A stretch of 5,258 nt of DNA from JADJLQ01 sp034439915 (GTDB taxonomy: Bacteria; Bacteroidota; Bacteroidia; Chitinophagales; Saprospiraceae): assembly GCA_034439915.1 (NCBI GenBank), contig JAWXBI010000262.1, positions 1 to 5,258 of the forward strand, in the 5' to 3' direction. This document shows positions 1-5,258 of the stretch, one piece after another. Below the pieces are notes generated by a model that was not told the DNA's origin, did no database searches, and saw nothing but the letters and a program-made list of their open reading frames with translations. The translations under genes and the position numbers were made by a program. Positions within the stretch are counted from its first letter, which is position 1. Each line of letters opens with the position of its first letter.

Positions 1-177
1 GATCTCAGTGAGGACTGCCAGACTTTTTCATACGGTACAGAAAAAGAGGCTCCATTTAAACACCGGGTGCCCATTATTTCCAATTCCGGAGGGTATATGA
101 TCCTGGATATGGATAGTCTGAATGGAGGTCATGGATTGGGAGTCTGGGGTATGATCACACTGAAACGACTTCTGTAG
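1..177 (+). CDS. 3' end of an unrecognised protein (5'-truncated by the window)
   Basis: Frame 1 is open from the first base to a TAG at 175-177, giving 58 residues that end ...GLGVWGMITLKRLL. The other two + frames are closed by stops within this stretch. The residues (for example RVPIISNSGGYMILDMDSLNGG) look like ordinary folded protein with alternating beta-type hydrophobics and Gly turns, but I do not recognise the family and assign no function. The final Leu codon and the stop lie inside the REP-like repeat that begins at 173, so the present C-terminus may have been set or altered by that repeat. A 58-codon open stretch can occur by chance, and a competing 64-codon frame on the other strand (28-222) covers most of the same DNA. 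I prefer the + frame because its composition is more protein-like and it points the same way as the next gene. The gap to that gene is about 227 bp, so an operon is not implied. Confidence 0.5.
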   Translation, partial: DLSEDCQTFSYGTEKEAPFKHRVPIISNSGGYMILDMDSLNGGHGLGVWGMITLKRLL

Positions 178-195
178 CGGCGTCTTTAGACGCTG
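173..195 (+). repeat. REP-like palindromic repeat, left arm
   Basis: This 23-bp unit starts TGTAGCGGCG and ends GACGCTG. It folds into a hairpin: 178-184 pairs with 189-195 (7 bp, one G-T wobble) around the loop TTTA. Its sequence matches the reverse complement of 292-314 at 20 of 23 positions. The three differences sit in the loop-proximal part, and two of them (T/C at 183 and A/G at 190) are opposite each other, so pairing is preserved. No T-run follows, so it is not a standard intrinsic terminator. It overlaps the TAG stop (175-177) of the upstream frame. Confidence 0.75.
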
Positions 196-404
196 ATTTA
201 ACCAAGTGATGCATCGTCCCAAAGTATTTGTTAATTTTTAGACCTGGGATTTTAGCATAACTAAGCCATAAAGATGAGCCAAACTTTAACACAGCGCCTG
301 AAGGCGCCGCTACAAATCCCGTCAAGATCCCGTTAACATCTCCTCCATTCTGCTATATATTAGGGCTAATAATGCTCCATTTTTTTTATCTTTAAAATAT
401 CATT
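196..404. other. Intergenic spacer and 5' leader of the large gene
   Basis: I see no gene here. Apart from the right REP-like arm, the spacer contains a short direct repeat (ATCCCGT at 316-322 and 327-333, an 11-bp step) and a run of eight T at 380-387, about 18 bases before the start codon. No good match to the Bacteroidota promoter (TTG and TAnnTTTG about 19-21 bases apart) could be placed with confidence. No purine-rich Shine-Dalgarno sequence precedes the ATG at 405. The immediate leader is A/T-rich, as is usual for translation starts in this phylum. Confidence 0.5.
292..314 (-). repeat. REP-like palindromic repeat, right arm (inverted copy)
   Basis: This is the inverted partner of the 173-195 repeat. 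It contains GCGCC (294-298), the loop TGAA, and GGCGC (303-307), with an outer C292-G309 pair. Read on the minus strand it begins TGTAGCGGCG like the left arm. Weak similarity continues inward from both arms (a TTAA a few bases inside each). Short GC-rich palindromes in an AT-rich intergenic region are typical of dispersed REP elements, many of which are spread by RAYT-type transposases. Whether that applies here is inference. Confidence 0.75.
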
Positions 405-3400
405 ATGCACCTTTTACTTACCCTGTTTTCGATTCTGTTCCATTTATTCCAGTACCTGCCGGAAGGGAAGCATATTTATCCGGGTCCAACAAATATGGAC
501 AACTTGTCACAGGTGCCTATGATGGTATGTGATCGTAGGTCTGATTCGCTAGAACTGGTGAAGTTTTATAATGCGACTGGTGGTCCTAATTGGTGGAAGA
601 AATGGGATTTAAATAAACCAATCAATACTTGGCTCGGAATAAAGATTAATAATGAAGGTTGCATTACAGGTATCTATCTTAGTGATACATTAAGAGACTC
701 AGATCATTCCGGAAATAATTTAATAGGCACAATTCTCCCATTGAATCTTCCTAATTTGAGTGAACTTGATCTCCATAACAATAAACTCTCAGGGAATCTG
801 TCAAATTTTGAAACTTTGACATCTCTCAAATTCCTTTCCGTATTTGGAAATCAATTTATTGGAACCATTCCGAATTTCAATTTACCTTCACTTGAAGTTT
901 TAAATATTGGCAGTAATCAATTAATTGATATTATTCCGAATTTTTCTAAACTTCCTAATCTGGAATACCTGGAAATTACTTATAATCAAGTTACTGGTTC
1001 AATACCTGATTTTGACAAACTCCCCAGACTTAAATGGTTGATTTTACAATACAATAAGTTAACTGGTAATATTCCGAATTTTTCTAAAATTCCTAGCCTT
1101 AAAGTTATTCAATTTTATGAAAATCAGTTGAATGGCACTATTCCTAATTTTGATAAAATGTCCAACCTTCAGCAATTAATTTTAAATAATAATAAATTGA
1201 TAGGGACAATCCCCAATTTTAATAAGCTGCCCAACCTTGAAAATTTAGATTTATCCAATAACCAATTAAGTGGCTTTATTCCCAATTTCGATAATTTGCA
1301 AAACCTTCAATCTTTGTACATACAAAGTAATCAATTGAGCGGTACTATTCCAAATCATAATAGTTATAACACAAAATTGACCGAATATTTTCTTCATAAC
1401 AATAAATTTACATTTTCAAGCATTATTACAAATTTAAACAGATTAAAAAATCTCATTGATATTACCAATAAAGTTTGCCCGACTTGTTCAGATACTCTCG
1501 TCTACGCTCCGCAGCAAAAAATATACAAGGATACTATCATTCTCATTTCTTCAAACATCAACTACACTCTCAACCTCCTCATCGACGATACCGTCACCAC
1601 CAGCACCTATACCTGGTATAAAAACGATATATTATACAAAACCTTCAAAGGAAGTAATAAACTGCCTTTTACTCCTTTTACCGCCAATGATGCAGGGACT
1701 TATACTGTAAAGATCACCAATCCGATTGCACCGCAACTGACATTGGAAAGTTGGCCGATCAGGCTAGTCGTAGGTCCAAATTTGGTCTGCGATCGTAGAT
1801 CAGATTCTTTAGAATTGGTGAAATTTTACAATGTAACAGGTGGACCAAACTGGATAAATAAATGGGATCCCATAAAGCCTATTAATACTTGGCAGGGAAT
1901 ACAATTAAACAGTAAAGGATGTGTAATAAAAATTATATTAATAAATAATAACTTAGTTGGAACAATACCGGATTTGATTCTTATAGAACTGCAAGAGTTG
2001 AGTTTGCTGAATCATAAATTAACTGGTGCCATCCCTGATTTTAACAATTTGCCAAATTTAAGTCAATTAAATCTAAGAAACAATAACCTTTTTGGAACTA
2101 TTCCATCCTTTTCTAAGGTTCCAAAACTCGGTGACATAGATTTATCTCTCAATCAATTTTCCGATATTCTTCCAGATTTAAGTCATTTATCAACTCTTTC
2201 TAATATCCGGTTATACTTTAACCATTTAGAAGGAGAAATTCCCTCATTTTCTTCAAACCCTCTACTTCAGACCATCCAACTAAATGATAATAAATTTACT
2301 GGAAAAATTCCAAATTTTATCAATCATAAGGATTTAATTAATGTATGGCTGCACAATAATAAATTGAGTGGTCCATTACCTGCTTTTTTCATAAACAATC
2401 CTAAAATTTCTTACTTAACTGTCCAAGAAAACAATCTTATTTTCAGTCATTTAATTCATAATATTTCAAAAAACAAAACTCAGACAGATATTACCAATCA
2501 GGATTGTCCAGCATGTAAAGATGACACTCTCATTTACGCACCTCAAAAAAAAGTATTTGCTGATACTACCATCACTATTCTTATCAATACCAATTACACA
2601 ATAGATTTAAAAATTGATGATACCGTTACCACCAGCACCTACACATGGTATAAAAATAACGCGGTATATAAAACTATTAAAGGAAGCAATAAACTCCCAT
2701 TTACTCCATTTACAAGTAATGATGCAGGAACTTATACTGTAAAAATCAATAATCCACTTGCTCCTCAATTGACTTTAGAAAGTTGGCCTATAAGATTAAA
2801 TATTAAAGAAGGTTGTCCTGGAACTTCAGCGGGAACGTTTAAAATAAACCGCAATGTATCCAATCAAAGTCCCAATATTAAATATCTCTGTTTTGGAGAT
2901 CAGCTTAGTATTACCCATAATAGAGATGCGAATTTTTCAGGAGACCCAAATCCTAACACAACGCCTGGGATTGCTTATGTGTTTTACGACTGCAAACCCA
3001 CCATTGATGGTCCTAATCTAGCAACTGTAATTAATGATCCTTGTTTAAACAAAAAATCTCCCGTAATAATCAATGGAATTCCTGTGAATCAAACCCAGGG
3101 TATGTGGATTGCTAGAGGGAATGTCAATGGAGATATCGATATTTTAAATGACGGTTATTTGCAAAACACCTACAACAATCGTAAACCGACTCAATTCTGG
3201 TTTGCCTCAATTACATTAGATCAATGGACTACAGATAATAAACCCCAATTCGAAACAGATGTAAATGGAGTGCCAGGTCCATGTATAGATGTCAATACTG
3301 ATTCTGCTTTTTCAGTCGTTTTTTTCAATAAAGTGGAGATTTCCAATATTGCCGGTCGAAATGGTGGTATGGGAAATTATACAGGAACCTTGACCATCTC

Positions 3401-5258
3401 AGGTGGACTACCTGAGTTTGATCCTACAGCAAATTATCCAACGGTACGAATTGAAAATCTATTTGATCCTAGTAAAATAGGAAGTATAACCAATGGACCT
3501 GCTCTTCACGGGAAACCCATGACTTTCACCGTACCAAAACCTGGACGTTATCAAATCTCGGTTGAAGATGGTACCGGATGTTCACACTCTGAAAGATATA
3601 TAGTCCTAATTGCTTCGGATAGCGGTTTAGTGAAAATAAAATGCAAAGATGCCAGGGTTGGTGAGACTGTTTGTATTCCCATTACCTTAGGAAAAATGAA
3701 AGAGCTTACCGCAGCTAAGTTTACTTTTTTATTTAATCCACTGGTATTCCAATATGTCAGGGCACAAAATCTAAATTCCGGTTTAGGATCTGATCTAAAA
3801 CAAACTGTGGTCGAAGATCAAAAAAATAGTGGAATAATTAAACTTTTATGGTTTGATCCCAAATCATTGCCGAGAGATTTCACTAATGAAAGTGTATTGA
3901 TTGAATTTTGTTTTATTGTCAAAGGCCCTCCTGGTTTGAGTGAATTCAGGATTACCGGATCCCCTGTATCCCTTGAGTTTGCTGATATCGGTGGAAATCC
4001 ATATCCTTTAGGAGAAGGGAACGGTAGTTTATTTAAATGTAGTAGTATGGTGAGTCCTGGATCCAATCTGGATGCCTATTTTTCGCAGTGCGGCCAGACT
4101 ATGTTTATCAATATTTTTGGAGGGAAGGGACCTTATACTGTGAAATGGGAACGAGAGATAAATCCTGCTAACAATGTATTTAAAACTTTTATGGCAGATG
4201 GCATACCAGATACATTAATGATTAACCAACCACCAGGTCGTTATTTTATTTCAATTACAGATTCCAGTGGATTTAATATAAAAGATACCGTTACCGTAAT
4301 TGGTGGTTTAGCCAATTTGGGAGTCAATCTCAGCTTGCGTGAAAATTCAAGTTGTAAGGTTAATGATGGACGCATCATAGTTGCAGCCACCGGAGGTACC
4401 CCGGCATATAAATTTCAATGGAGCACTGGATCTGTAAGTGATCGAGCCCTTCAACTAGTTACTGGTAATTATTATTTAACTGTCACAGATGCACAAGGCT
4501 GTAAAAAATCAGATAGTTTTCTAATAAATCAAATTAATGTTAAAGCTGCAATTTCTATTCAAAAAAACCCAACGAATTCATGCTCAAAAGATGGGGTGAT
4601 TAGTCCTGATTTTTCTAAAATTTCAGGGCTTCCCCCATTTACCGTTAGATGGGAAGGTGAAGGATTTCAGATTGGTAATTCGTTTGCAGGTCTTGGAACA
4701 TCTCTTAATAAATTAATAGTCACTGACTTTAAAGGTTGTGCAGATACCTCTTCAATTATATTAATTCCTAATACTAAATTTGAGATTGCTCTAAGAAATG
4801 ACAATCAAAAGGTAAAACACCAGACACCTCAATTATTTGATGTCATTGCCAATGACATTATCACCAAAGGAACTAACCTAAATATAACAATTGACAACCC
4901 TCAAAACGGATCTATCATCTATTCTCAATCCTCAGGTAAGGGCACCTACACCCCGGGAAAAGGATTTTCCGGTAAAGAATTGCTGAACTATACCGTTTGC
5001 GCGACGGATTGTGCCAATGCTTGTAAATCCTCCACTATAGAATTTTTGGTTGAAGGCCCCTGCGGCGACCGCAACAGCCTGGTCCTCCCCAATGTAATAT
5101 TTCCAACTGGATCCGGCCCAAACCGATATTTCATTGTAGAAGCTATTCAAAAATGTCCAGATGCCTGGGGCCCGCGGCCTCATAAACTCCAGGTCTTCAA
5201 CCGCTGGGGCGACCAGGTCTTCCGGAATAATAATTACCTCAATGACTGGGATGGGACC
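405..5258 (+). CDS. Giant secreted LRR/Ig-like/SprB-repeat protein with T9SS C-terminal domain (3' end outside window)
   Basis: This is a probable cell-surface or secreted adhesin-like protein of the Bacteroidota type IX secretion pathway. The frame runs 1,618 codons without a stop to the window edge. ATG 405 is the first possible start, because an in-frame TAA lies at 393-395. Residues 1-18 or so (MHLLLTLFSILFHLFQYL) form a hydrophobic signal peptide, unusual in having no Lys or Arg before the core. The order that follows is: N-cap, LRRs and Ig-like domain (residues 42-454); a second copy (462-798); an unnamed extracellular region (804-1075); a cohesin-like domain (1076-1212); SprB-like units (about 1215-1450); a cadherin-like domain (1466-1551); and a CHU_C-like sorting domain from 1553. 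The sorting domain shows N1599-R-W-G and a following DWDG. About 20-30 residues are probably missing, judged from the usual size of that domain. No catalytic motif is visible, so the ligand is unknown. The domain family is clear; the adhesion role is inference. Confidence 0.93.
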   Translation, partial: MHLLLTLFSILFHLFQYLPEGKHIYPGPTNMDNLSQVPMMVCDRRSDSLELVKFYNATGGPNWWKKWDLNKPINTWLGIKINNEGCITGIYLSDTLRDSDHSGNNLIGTILPLNLPNLSELDLHNNKLSGNLSNFETLTSLKFLSVFGNQFIGTIPNFNLPSLEVLNIGSNQLIDIIPNFSKLPNLEYLEITYNQVTGSIPDFDKLPRLKWLILQYNKLTGNIPNFSKIPSLKVIQFYENQLNGTIPNFDKMSNLQQLILNNNKLIGTIPNFNKLPNLENLDLSNNQLSGFIPNFDNLQNLQSLYIQSNQLSGTIPNHNSYNTKLTEYFLHNNKFTFSSIITNLNRLKNLIDITNKVCPTCSDTLVYAPQQKIYKDTIILISSNINYTLNLLIDDTVTTSTYTWYKNDILYKTFKGSNKLPFTPFTANDAGTYTVKITNPIAPQLTLESWPIRLVVGPNLVCDRRSDSLELVKFYNVTGGPNWINKWDPIKPINTWQGIQLNSKGCVIKIILINNNLVGTIPDLILIELQELSLLNHKLTGAIPDFNNLPNLSQLNLRNNNLFGTIPSFSKVPKLGDIDLSLNQFSDILPDLSHLSTLSNIRLYFNHLEGEIPSFSSNPLLQTIQLNDNKFTGKIPNFINHKDLINVWLHNNKLSGPLPAFFINNPKISYLTVQENNLIFSHLIHNISKNKTQTDITNQDCPACKDDTLIYAPQKKVFADTTITILINTNYTIDLKIDDTVTTSTYTWYKNNAVYKTIKGSNKLPFTPFTSNDAGTYTVKINNPLAPQLTLESWPIRLNIKEGCPGTSAGTFKINRNVSNQSPNIKYLCFGDQLSITHNRDANFSGDPNPNTTPGIAYVFYDCKPTIDGPNLATVINDPCLNKKSPVIINGIPVNQTQGMWIARGNVNGDIDILNDGYLQNTYNNRKPTQFWFASITLDQWTTDNKPQFETDVNGVPGPCIDVNTDSAFSVVFFNKVEISNIAGRNGGMGNYTGTLTISGGLPEFDPTANYPTVRIENLFDPSKIGSITNGPALHGKPMTFTVPKPGRYQISVEDGTGCSHSERYIVLIASDSGLVKIKCKDARVGETVCIPITLGKMKELTAAKFTFLFNPLVFQYVRAQNLNSGLGSDLKQTVVEDQKNSGIIKLLWFDPKSLPRDFTNESVLIEFCFIVKGPPGLSEFRITGSPVSLEFADIGGNPYPLGEGNGSLFKCSSMVSPGSNLDAYFSQCGQTMFINIFGGKGPYTVKWEREINPANNVFKTFMADGIPDTLMINQPPGRYFISITDSSGFNIKDTVTVIGGLANLGVNLSLRENSSCKVNDGRIIVAATGGTPAYKFQWSTGSVSDRALQLVTGNYYLTVTDAQGCKKSDSFLINQINVKAAISIQKNPTNSCSKDGVISPDFSKISGLPPFTVRWEGEGFQIGNSFAGLGTSLNKLIVTDFKGCADTSSIILIPNTKFEIALRNDNQKVKHQTPQLFDVIANDIITKGTNLNITIDNPQNGSIIYSQSSGKGTYTPGKGFSGKELLNYTVCATDCANACKSSTIEFLVEGPCGDRNSLVLPNVIFPTGSGPNRYFIVEAIQKCPDAWGPRPHKLQVFNRWGDQVFRNNNYLNDWDGT
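660..1421 (+). repeat. LRR array A, 69-bp (23-residue) tandem units
   Basis: The consensus unit is LPNLxxLxLxxNxLxGTIPNFxK, close to the plant-specific LRR class (LxGxIP). Ile or Leu of the IP-type motif starts at residues 110, 132, 155, 177, 200, 223, 246, 269, 292 and 315, so from 177 on the spacing is exactly 23 residues. IPNF occurs six times (155, 177, 223, 246, 269, 292), with IPDF at 200 and IPNH at 315. At DNA level the periodicity is 69 bp, and the 18-mer ATTCCGAATTTTTCTAAA occurs at 933-950 and again at 1071-1088, exactly two units apart. Such arrays form a curved solenoid used for protein or glycan binding. The target here is unknown. Confidence 0.92.
1476..1766 (+). other. Ig-like domain closing module A
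   Basis: Residues 358-454 start with a CPTC pair after the last LRR and end in ESWPIRL. The W in TYTWYKN and the DAGTYTVKI motif resemble the Trp and the D-x-G-x-Y strand-F signature of Ig-like folds, although the classic second Cys is absent. Part of the coding DNA (1561-1620) is 50% GC and C-rich, against 32% for the corresponding stretch of module B (about 2581-2640). Confidence 0.7.
1920..2450 (+). repeat. LRR array B
   Basis: Residues 506-682 hold about eight LRR units. IP-type motifs start at residues 521, 543, 566, 589, 612, 635 and 658, again mostly 23 residues apart. Unlike array A the motif varies (IPDL, IPDF, IPSF, LPDL, IPSF, IPNF, LPAF), and the unit-to-unit DNA similarity is visibly lower. 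The concave-face positions differ from array A, so the two solenoids may bind different partners. That is inference. Confidence 0.88.
2505..2798 (+). other. Ig-like domain closing module B
   Basis: Residues 701-798 begin CPAC and end ESWPIRL. From IDDTVTTSTYTWYKN onward they match module A at 55 of 62 residues. The DAGTYTVKI strand motif is intact. This near-identity beside strongly diverged LRRs suggests a strong structural constraint or sequence exchange between the copies. Confidence 0.7.
2814..3629 (+). other. Unnamed extracellular region between the modules and the cohesin-like domain
   Basis: Residues 804-1075 match no domain I can name with confidence. Landmarks are a Cys near the start (804), LCFGDQLSITH (C829), SGDPNPNTTPGIAYVFYDC, an INGIPVNQTQGMW stretch, PTQFWFASITLD, and a last beta-rich part ending PGRYQISVEDGTGCSHSERY. 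From memory, similar CFGD...GDP...PGI.Y.FYDC segments occur in other large Saprospiraceae surface proteins, but I could not check this. The final 40 or so residues resemble a SprB/PKD-type strand pair. No catalytic signature is visible. Confidence 0.5.
3630..4040 (+). other. Cohesin-like beta-sandwich domain
   Basis: Residues 1076-1212 have the layout of cohesin-type domains: a first strand and G-E-x-V turn (VKIKCKDARVGETVCIPITL), then the helper strand AAKFTFLFNPLVFQYV, a mid segment GIIKLLWFDP, the strand VLIEFCFIVKG, and a final strand ending NGSLFKC. The length of about 137 residues suits the fold. In cellulosomes cohesins bind dockerins. In Bacteroidota surface proteins the same fold often occurs with no known dockerin partner, so I infer only a structural or interaction module. 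The extra Cys residues (1080, 1091, 1212) may form disulfides outside the cell. Confidence 0.65.
4050..4310 (+). other. SprB-like/PKD-like unit 1
   Basis: Residues about 1216-1302 show C1229, FGGKGPYTVKWE, a variable middle, and PGRYFISITDSSGFNIKDTVTV. This is the GG.PPY...W ... G.Y.v.v.D..G pattern of SprB repeats, although the final Cys typical of the family is missing (GFN in place of GC). SprB repeats form stalks of Bacteroidota gliding adhesins such as Flavobacterium SprB. Confidence 0.6.
4353..4530 (+). other. SprB repeat (unit 2, canonical)
   Basis: From residue 1317, C-KVNDGRIIVAATGGTPAY-KFQWSTG leads to GNYYLTVTDAQGC (C1366). All the landmarks of the SprB repeat are present: the opening Cys, DG.I, GGTP.Y.f.WS.G, and Y.lTVTDA.GC. 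The two Cys probably pair. This is the clearest stalk repeat in the protein. Confidence 0.85.
4581..4760 (+). other. SprB-like unit 3 (diverged)
   Basis: From residue 1393, C-SKDGVI, ISGLPPFTVRWEGEG and LIVTDFKGC (C1445) repeat the SprB pattern with substitutions: the GGTPPY motif has become SGLPPF. It directly follows unit 2 and precedes the cadherin-like domain. Confidence 0.65.
4800..5054 (+). other. Cadherin-like/Big_9-type Ig domain
   Basis: Residues 1466-1551 contain FDVIANDII, NPQNGSIIYSQSSGKGTYTPG, FSGKELLNYTVCATDCANAC and TIEFLV. The order N-D, then P-NG-S, then GTYTP..GFSG..L.YTVC, is the standard pattern of this domain family in Bacteroidota surface proteins, where it commonly sits just before the C-terminal secretion domain as it does here. 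Confidence 0.75.
5061..5258 (+). other. CHU_C-like (gliding-motility-associated) T9SS C-terminal domain, truncated by window
   Basis: From residue 1553, LVLPNVIFPTGSGPNRYF takes the place of the usual l.iPNvFtPNGDG.ND.F. It is followed by HKLQVFNRWGDQVF (N1599-R-W-G) and NDWDGT. This is the type B sorting domain recognised by the T9SS, typically needing a PorP/SprF-family partner. The first motif is degenerate, with TGSG for NGDG. The expected remainder (roughly 20-30 residues, including the strand after DG.YyY) lies beyond 5258. The DNA of this domain is about 52% GC over 5041-5258, far above the LRR region. Confidence 0.88.

Larger units (their letters stand above)
173..314. mobile_element. 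Candidate REP doublet (BIME-like) or MITE-like element
   Basis: The two inverted 23-bp palindromes bracket 96 bp of AT-rich DNA (196-291) that encodes nothing I can support. The arrangement of two hairpin-forming ends in opposite orientation matches a REP doublet or a small non-autonomous element. I see no convincing target-site duplication: the bases flanking 173 and 314 do not match. No transposase gene lies in the window. Calling this a mobile unit rather than two independent repeats is inference. Confidence 0.45.
528..1766 (+). repeat. Module A: N-cap + 11-unit LRR + Ig-like domain (first copy of internal duplication)
   Basis: Residues 42-454 form the first of two homologous modules. The N-cap begins CDRRSDSLELVKFYN and has GGPNW and KPINTW landmarks. 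The Cys at 42 and 86 could form a disulfide. The LRR array spans residues 86-339. The closing segment begins with CPTC (358-361) and is Ig-like, with the pattern TYTWYKN...NDAGTYTVKITNP. Compared with module B, the N-cap matches at 36 of 49 residues and the last 62 residues of the Ig-like part at 55 of 62, whereas the LRRs are much more diverged. Module A is 76 codons longer, mainly from about three extra LRR units plus an insertion in the first unit. Confidence 0.88.
1788..2798 (+). repeat. Module B: N-cap + 8-unit LRR + Ig-like domain (second copy)
   Basis: Residues 462-798 repeat the architecture of module A, beginning again with CDRRSDSLELVKFYN. The offset between copies is 1,260 bp at the N-cap and 1,032 bp at the Ig-like part. 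The 228-bp difference equals the extra 76 codons of module A. Cys 462 and 506 and the CPAC pair (701-704) match the Cys positions of module A, which supports a conserved capping fold. The two modules are joined by only a few residues (VVGPNLV), so they probably sit as successive solenoids on one chain. Confidence 0.88.

Noticed and set aside
173..195. Intrinsic terminator for the upstream gene
   Set aside because: The hairpin is good, but it overlaps the stop codon and is not followed by a T-run. The repeated, inverted nature of the element explains it better.
28..222. 64-codon open frame on the minus strand
   Set aside because: It overlaps the REP-like left arm and the more plausible + strand frame. 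Its product is rich in scattered Cys, His and Gln and has no recognisable pattern.
220..262. Possible Bacteroidota promoter (TAATTTTT resembling TAnnTTTG)
   Set aside because: The last base mismatches and no TTG sits at the right distance upstream. AT-rich DNA gives such partial matches easily.
660..1421. Regularly spaced repeats that could be taken for a CRISPR array
   Set aside because: The 69-bp period is exactly 23 codons, stays in frame, and encodes leucine-rich repeats. There are no invariant repeats with unique spacers.
1456..1710. 84-codon + strand frame
   Set aside because: It lies wholly inside the large gene in another frame. Its Ser/Thr/Pro-rich product reflects the C-rich coding DNA of the Ig-like domain.
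3818..4066. 82-codon minus-strand frame
   Set aside because: It is antisense to the cohesin-like domain, whose coding frame is well supported.
4932..5183. 83-codon minus-strand frame
   Set aside because: It is antisense to the cadherin-like and C-terminal sorting domains, both recognisable on the + strand.
405..5258. Frameshift or pseudogene status for the large gene
   Set aside because: Reading through every codon gave no stop and no frame change. Domain motifs stay in one frame to the window edge.

Overview
The window is dominated by one very large, uninterrupted + strand gene. It starts at 405 and is still open at the last base: 1,618 codons with no stop that I could find. The domain make-up points to a Bacteroidota bacterium, and I lean towards Saprospiraceae or relatives. 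The protein has a secretion signal, plant-like leucine-rich repeats with an N-cap of the DSLELVKFYN...GGPNW type, Ig-like spacers, SprB-type repeats, and a gliding-motility-associated (CHU_C-like) C-terminal domain with an N-R-W-G motif. That C-terminal domain is a type IX secretion system (T9SS) sorting domain. The AT-rich coding sequence and the lack of a clear Shine-Dalgarno sequence fit this assignment. The taxonomic call is inference.

Layout. Positions 1-177 hold the 3' end of an unrecognised + strand reading frame. Positions 173-314 hold a pair of inverted, hairpin-forming REP-like repeats about 120 bp apart. The first repeat contains the stop codon of the upstream frame. The rest of the spacer, up to 404, has no recognisable promoter or RNA.

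Within the large gene the order is: signal peptide; module A (N-cap, about 11 LRR units, Ig-like domain; 528-1766); module B (the same architecture with about 8 LRR units; 1788-2798); a Cys-containing extracellular region with no named domain (2814-3629); a cohesin-like beta-sandwich (3630-4040); three SprB-like or PKD-like units (about 4050-4760); a cadherin-like/Big_9-type domain (4800-5054); and the start of the C-terminal sorting domain (5061-5258, cut by the window edge).

In functional terms this looks like a secreted or cell-surface adhesin-like protein. The LRR and Ig modules would be the binding face, the repeated beta-sandwiches a stalk, and the C-terminal domain the T9SS address. 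No enzyme active site is visible. The most notable features are the internal duplication with conserved caps and diverged LRR cores, the strong GC mosaicism along a single gene, and the REP-like pair next to the upstream stop codon. I do not see a defence system, CRISPR array, RNA gene or other clearly new multi-gene system.
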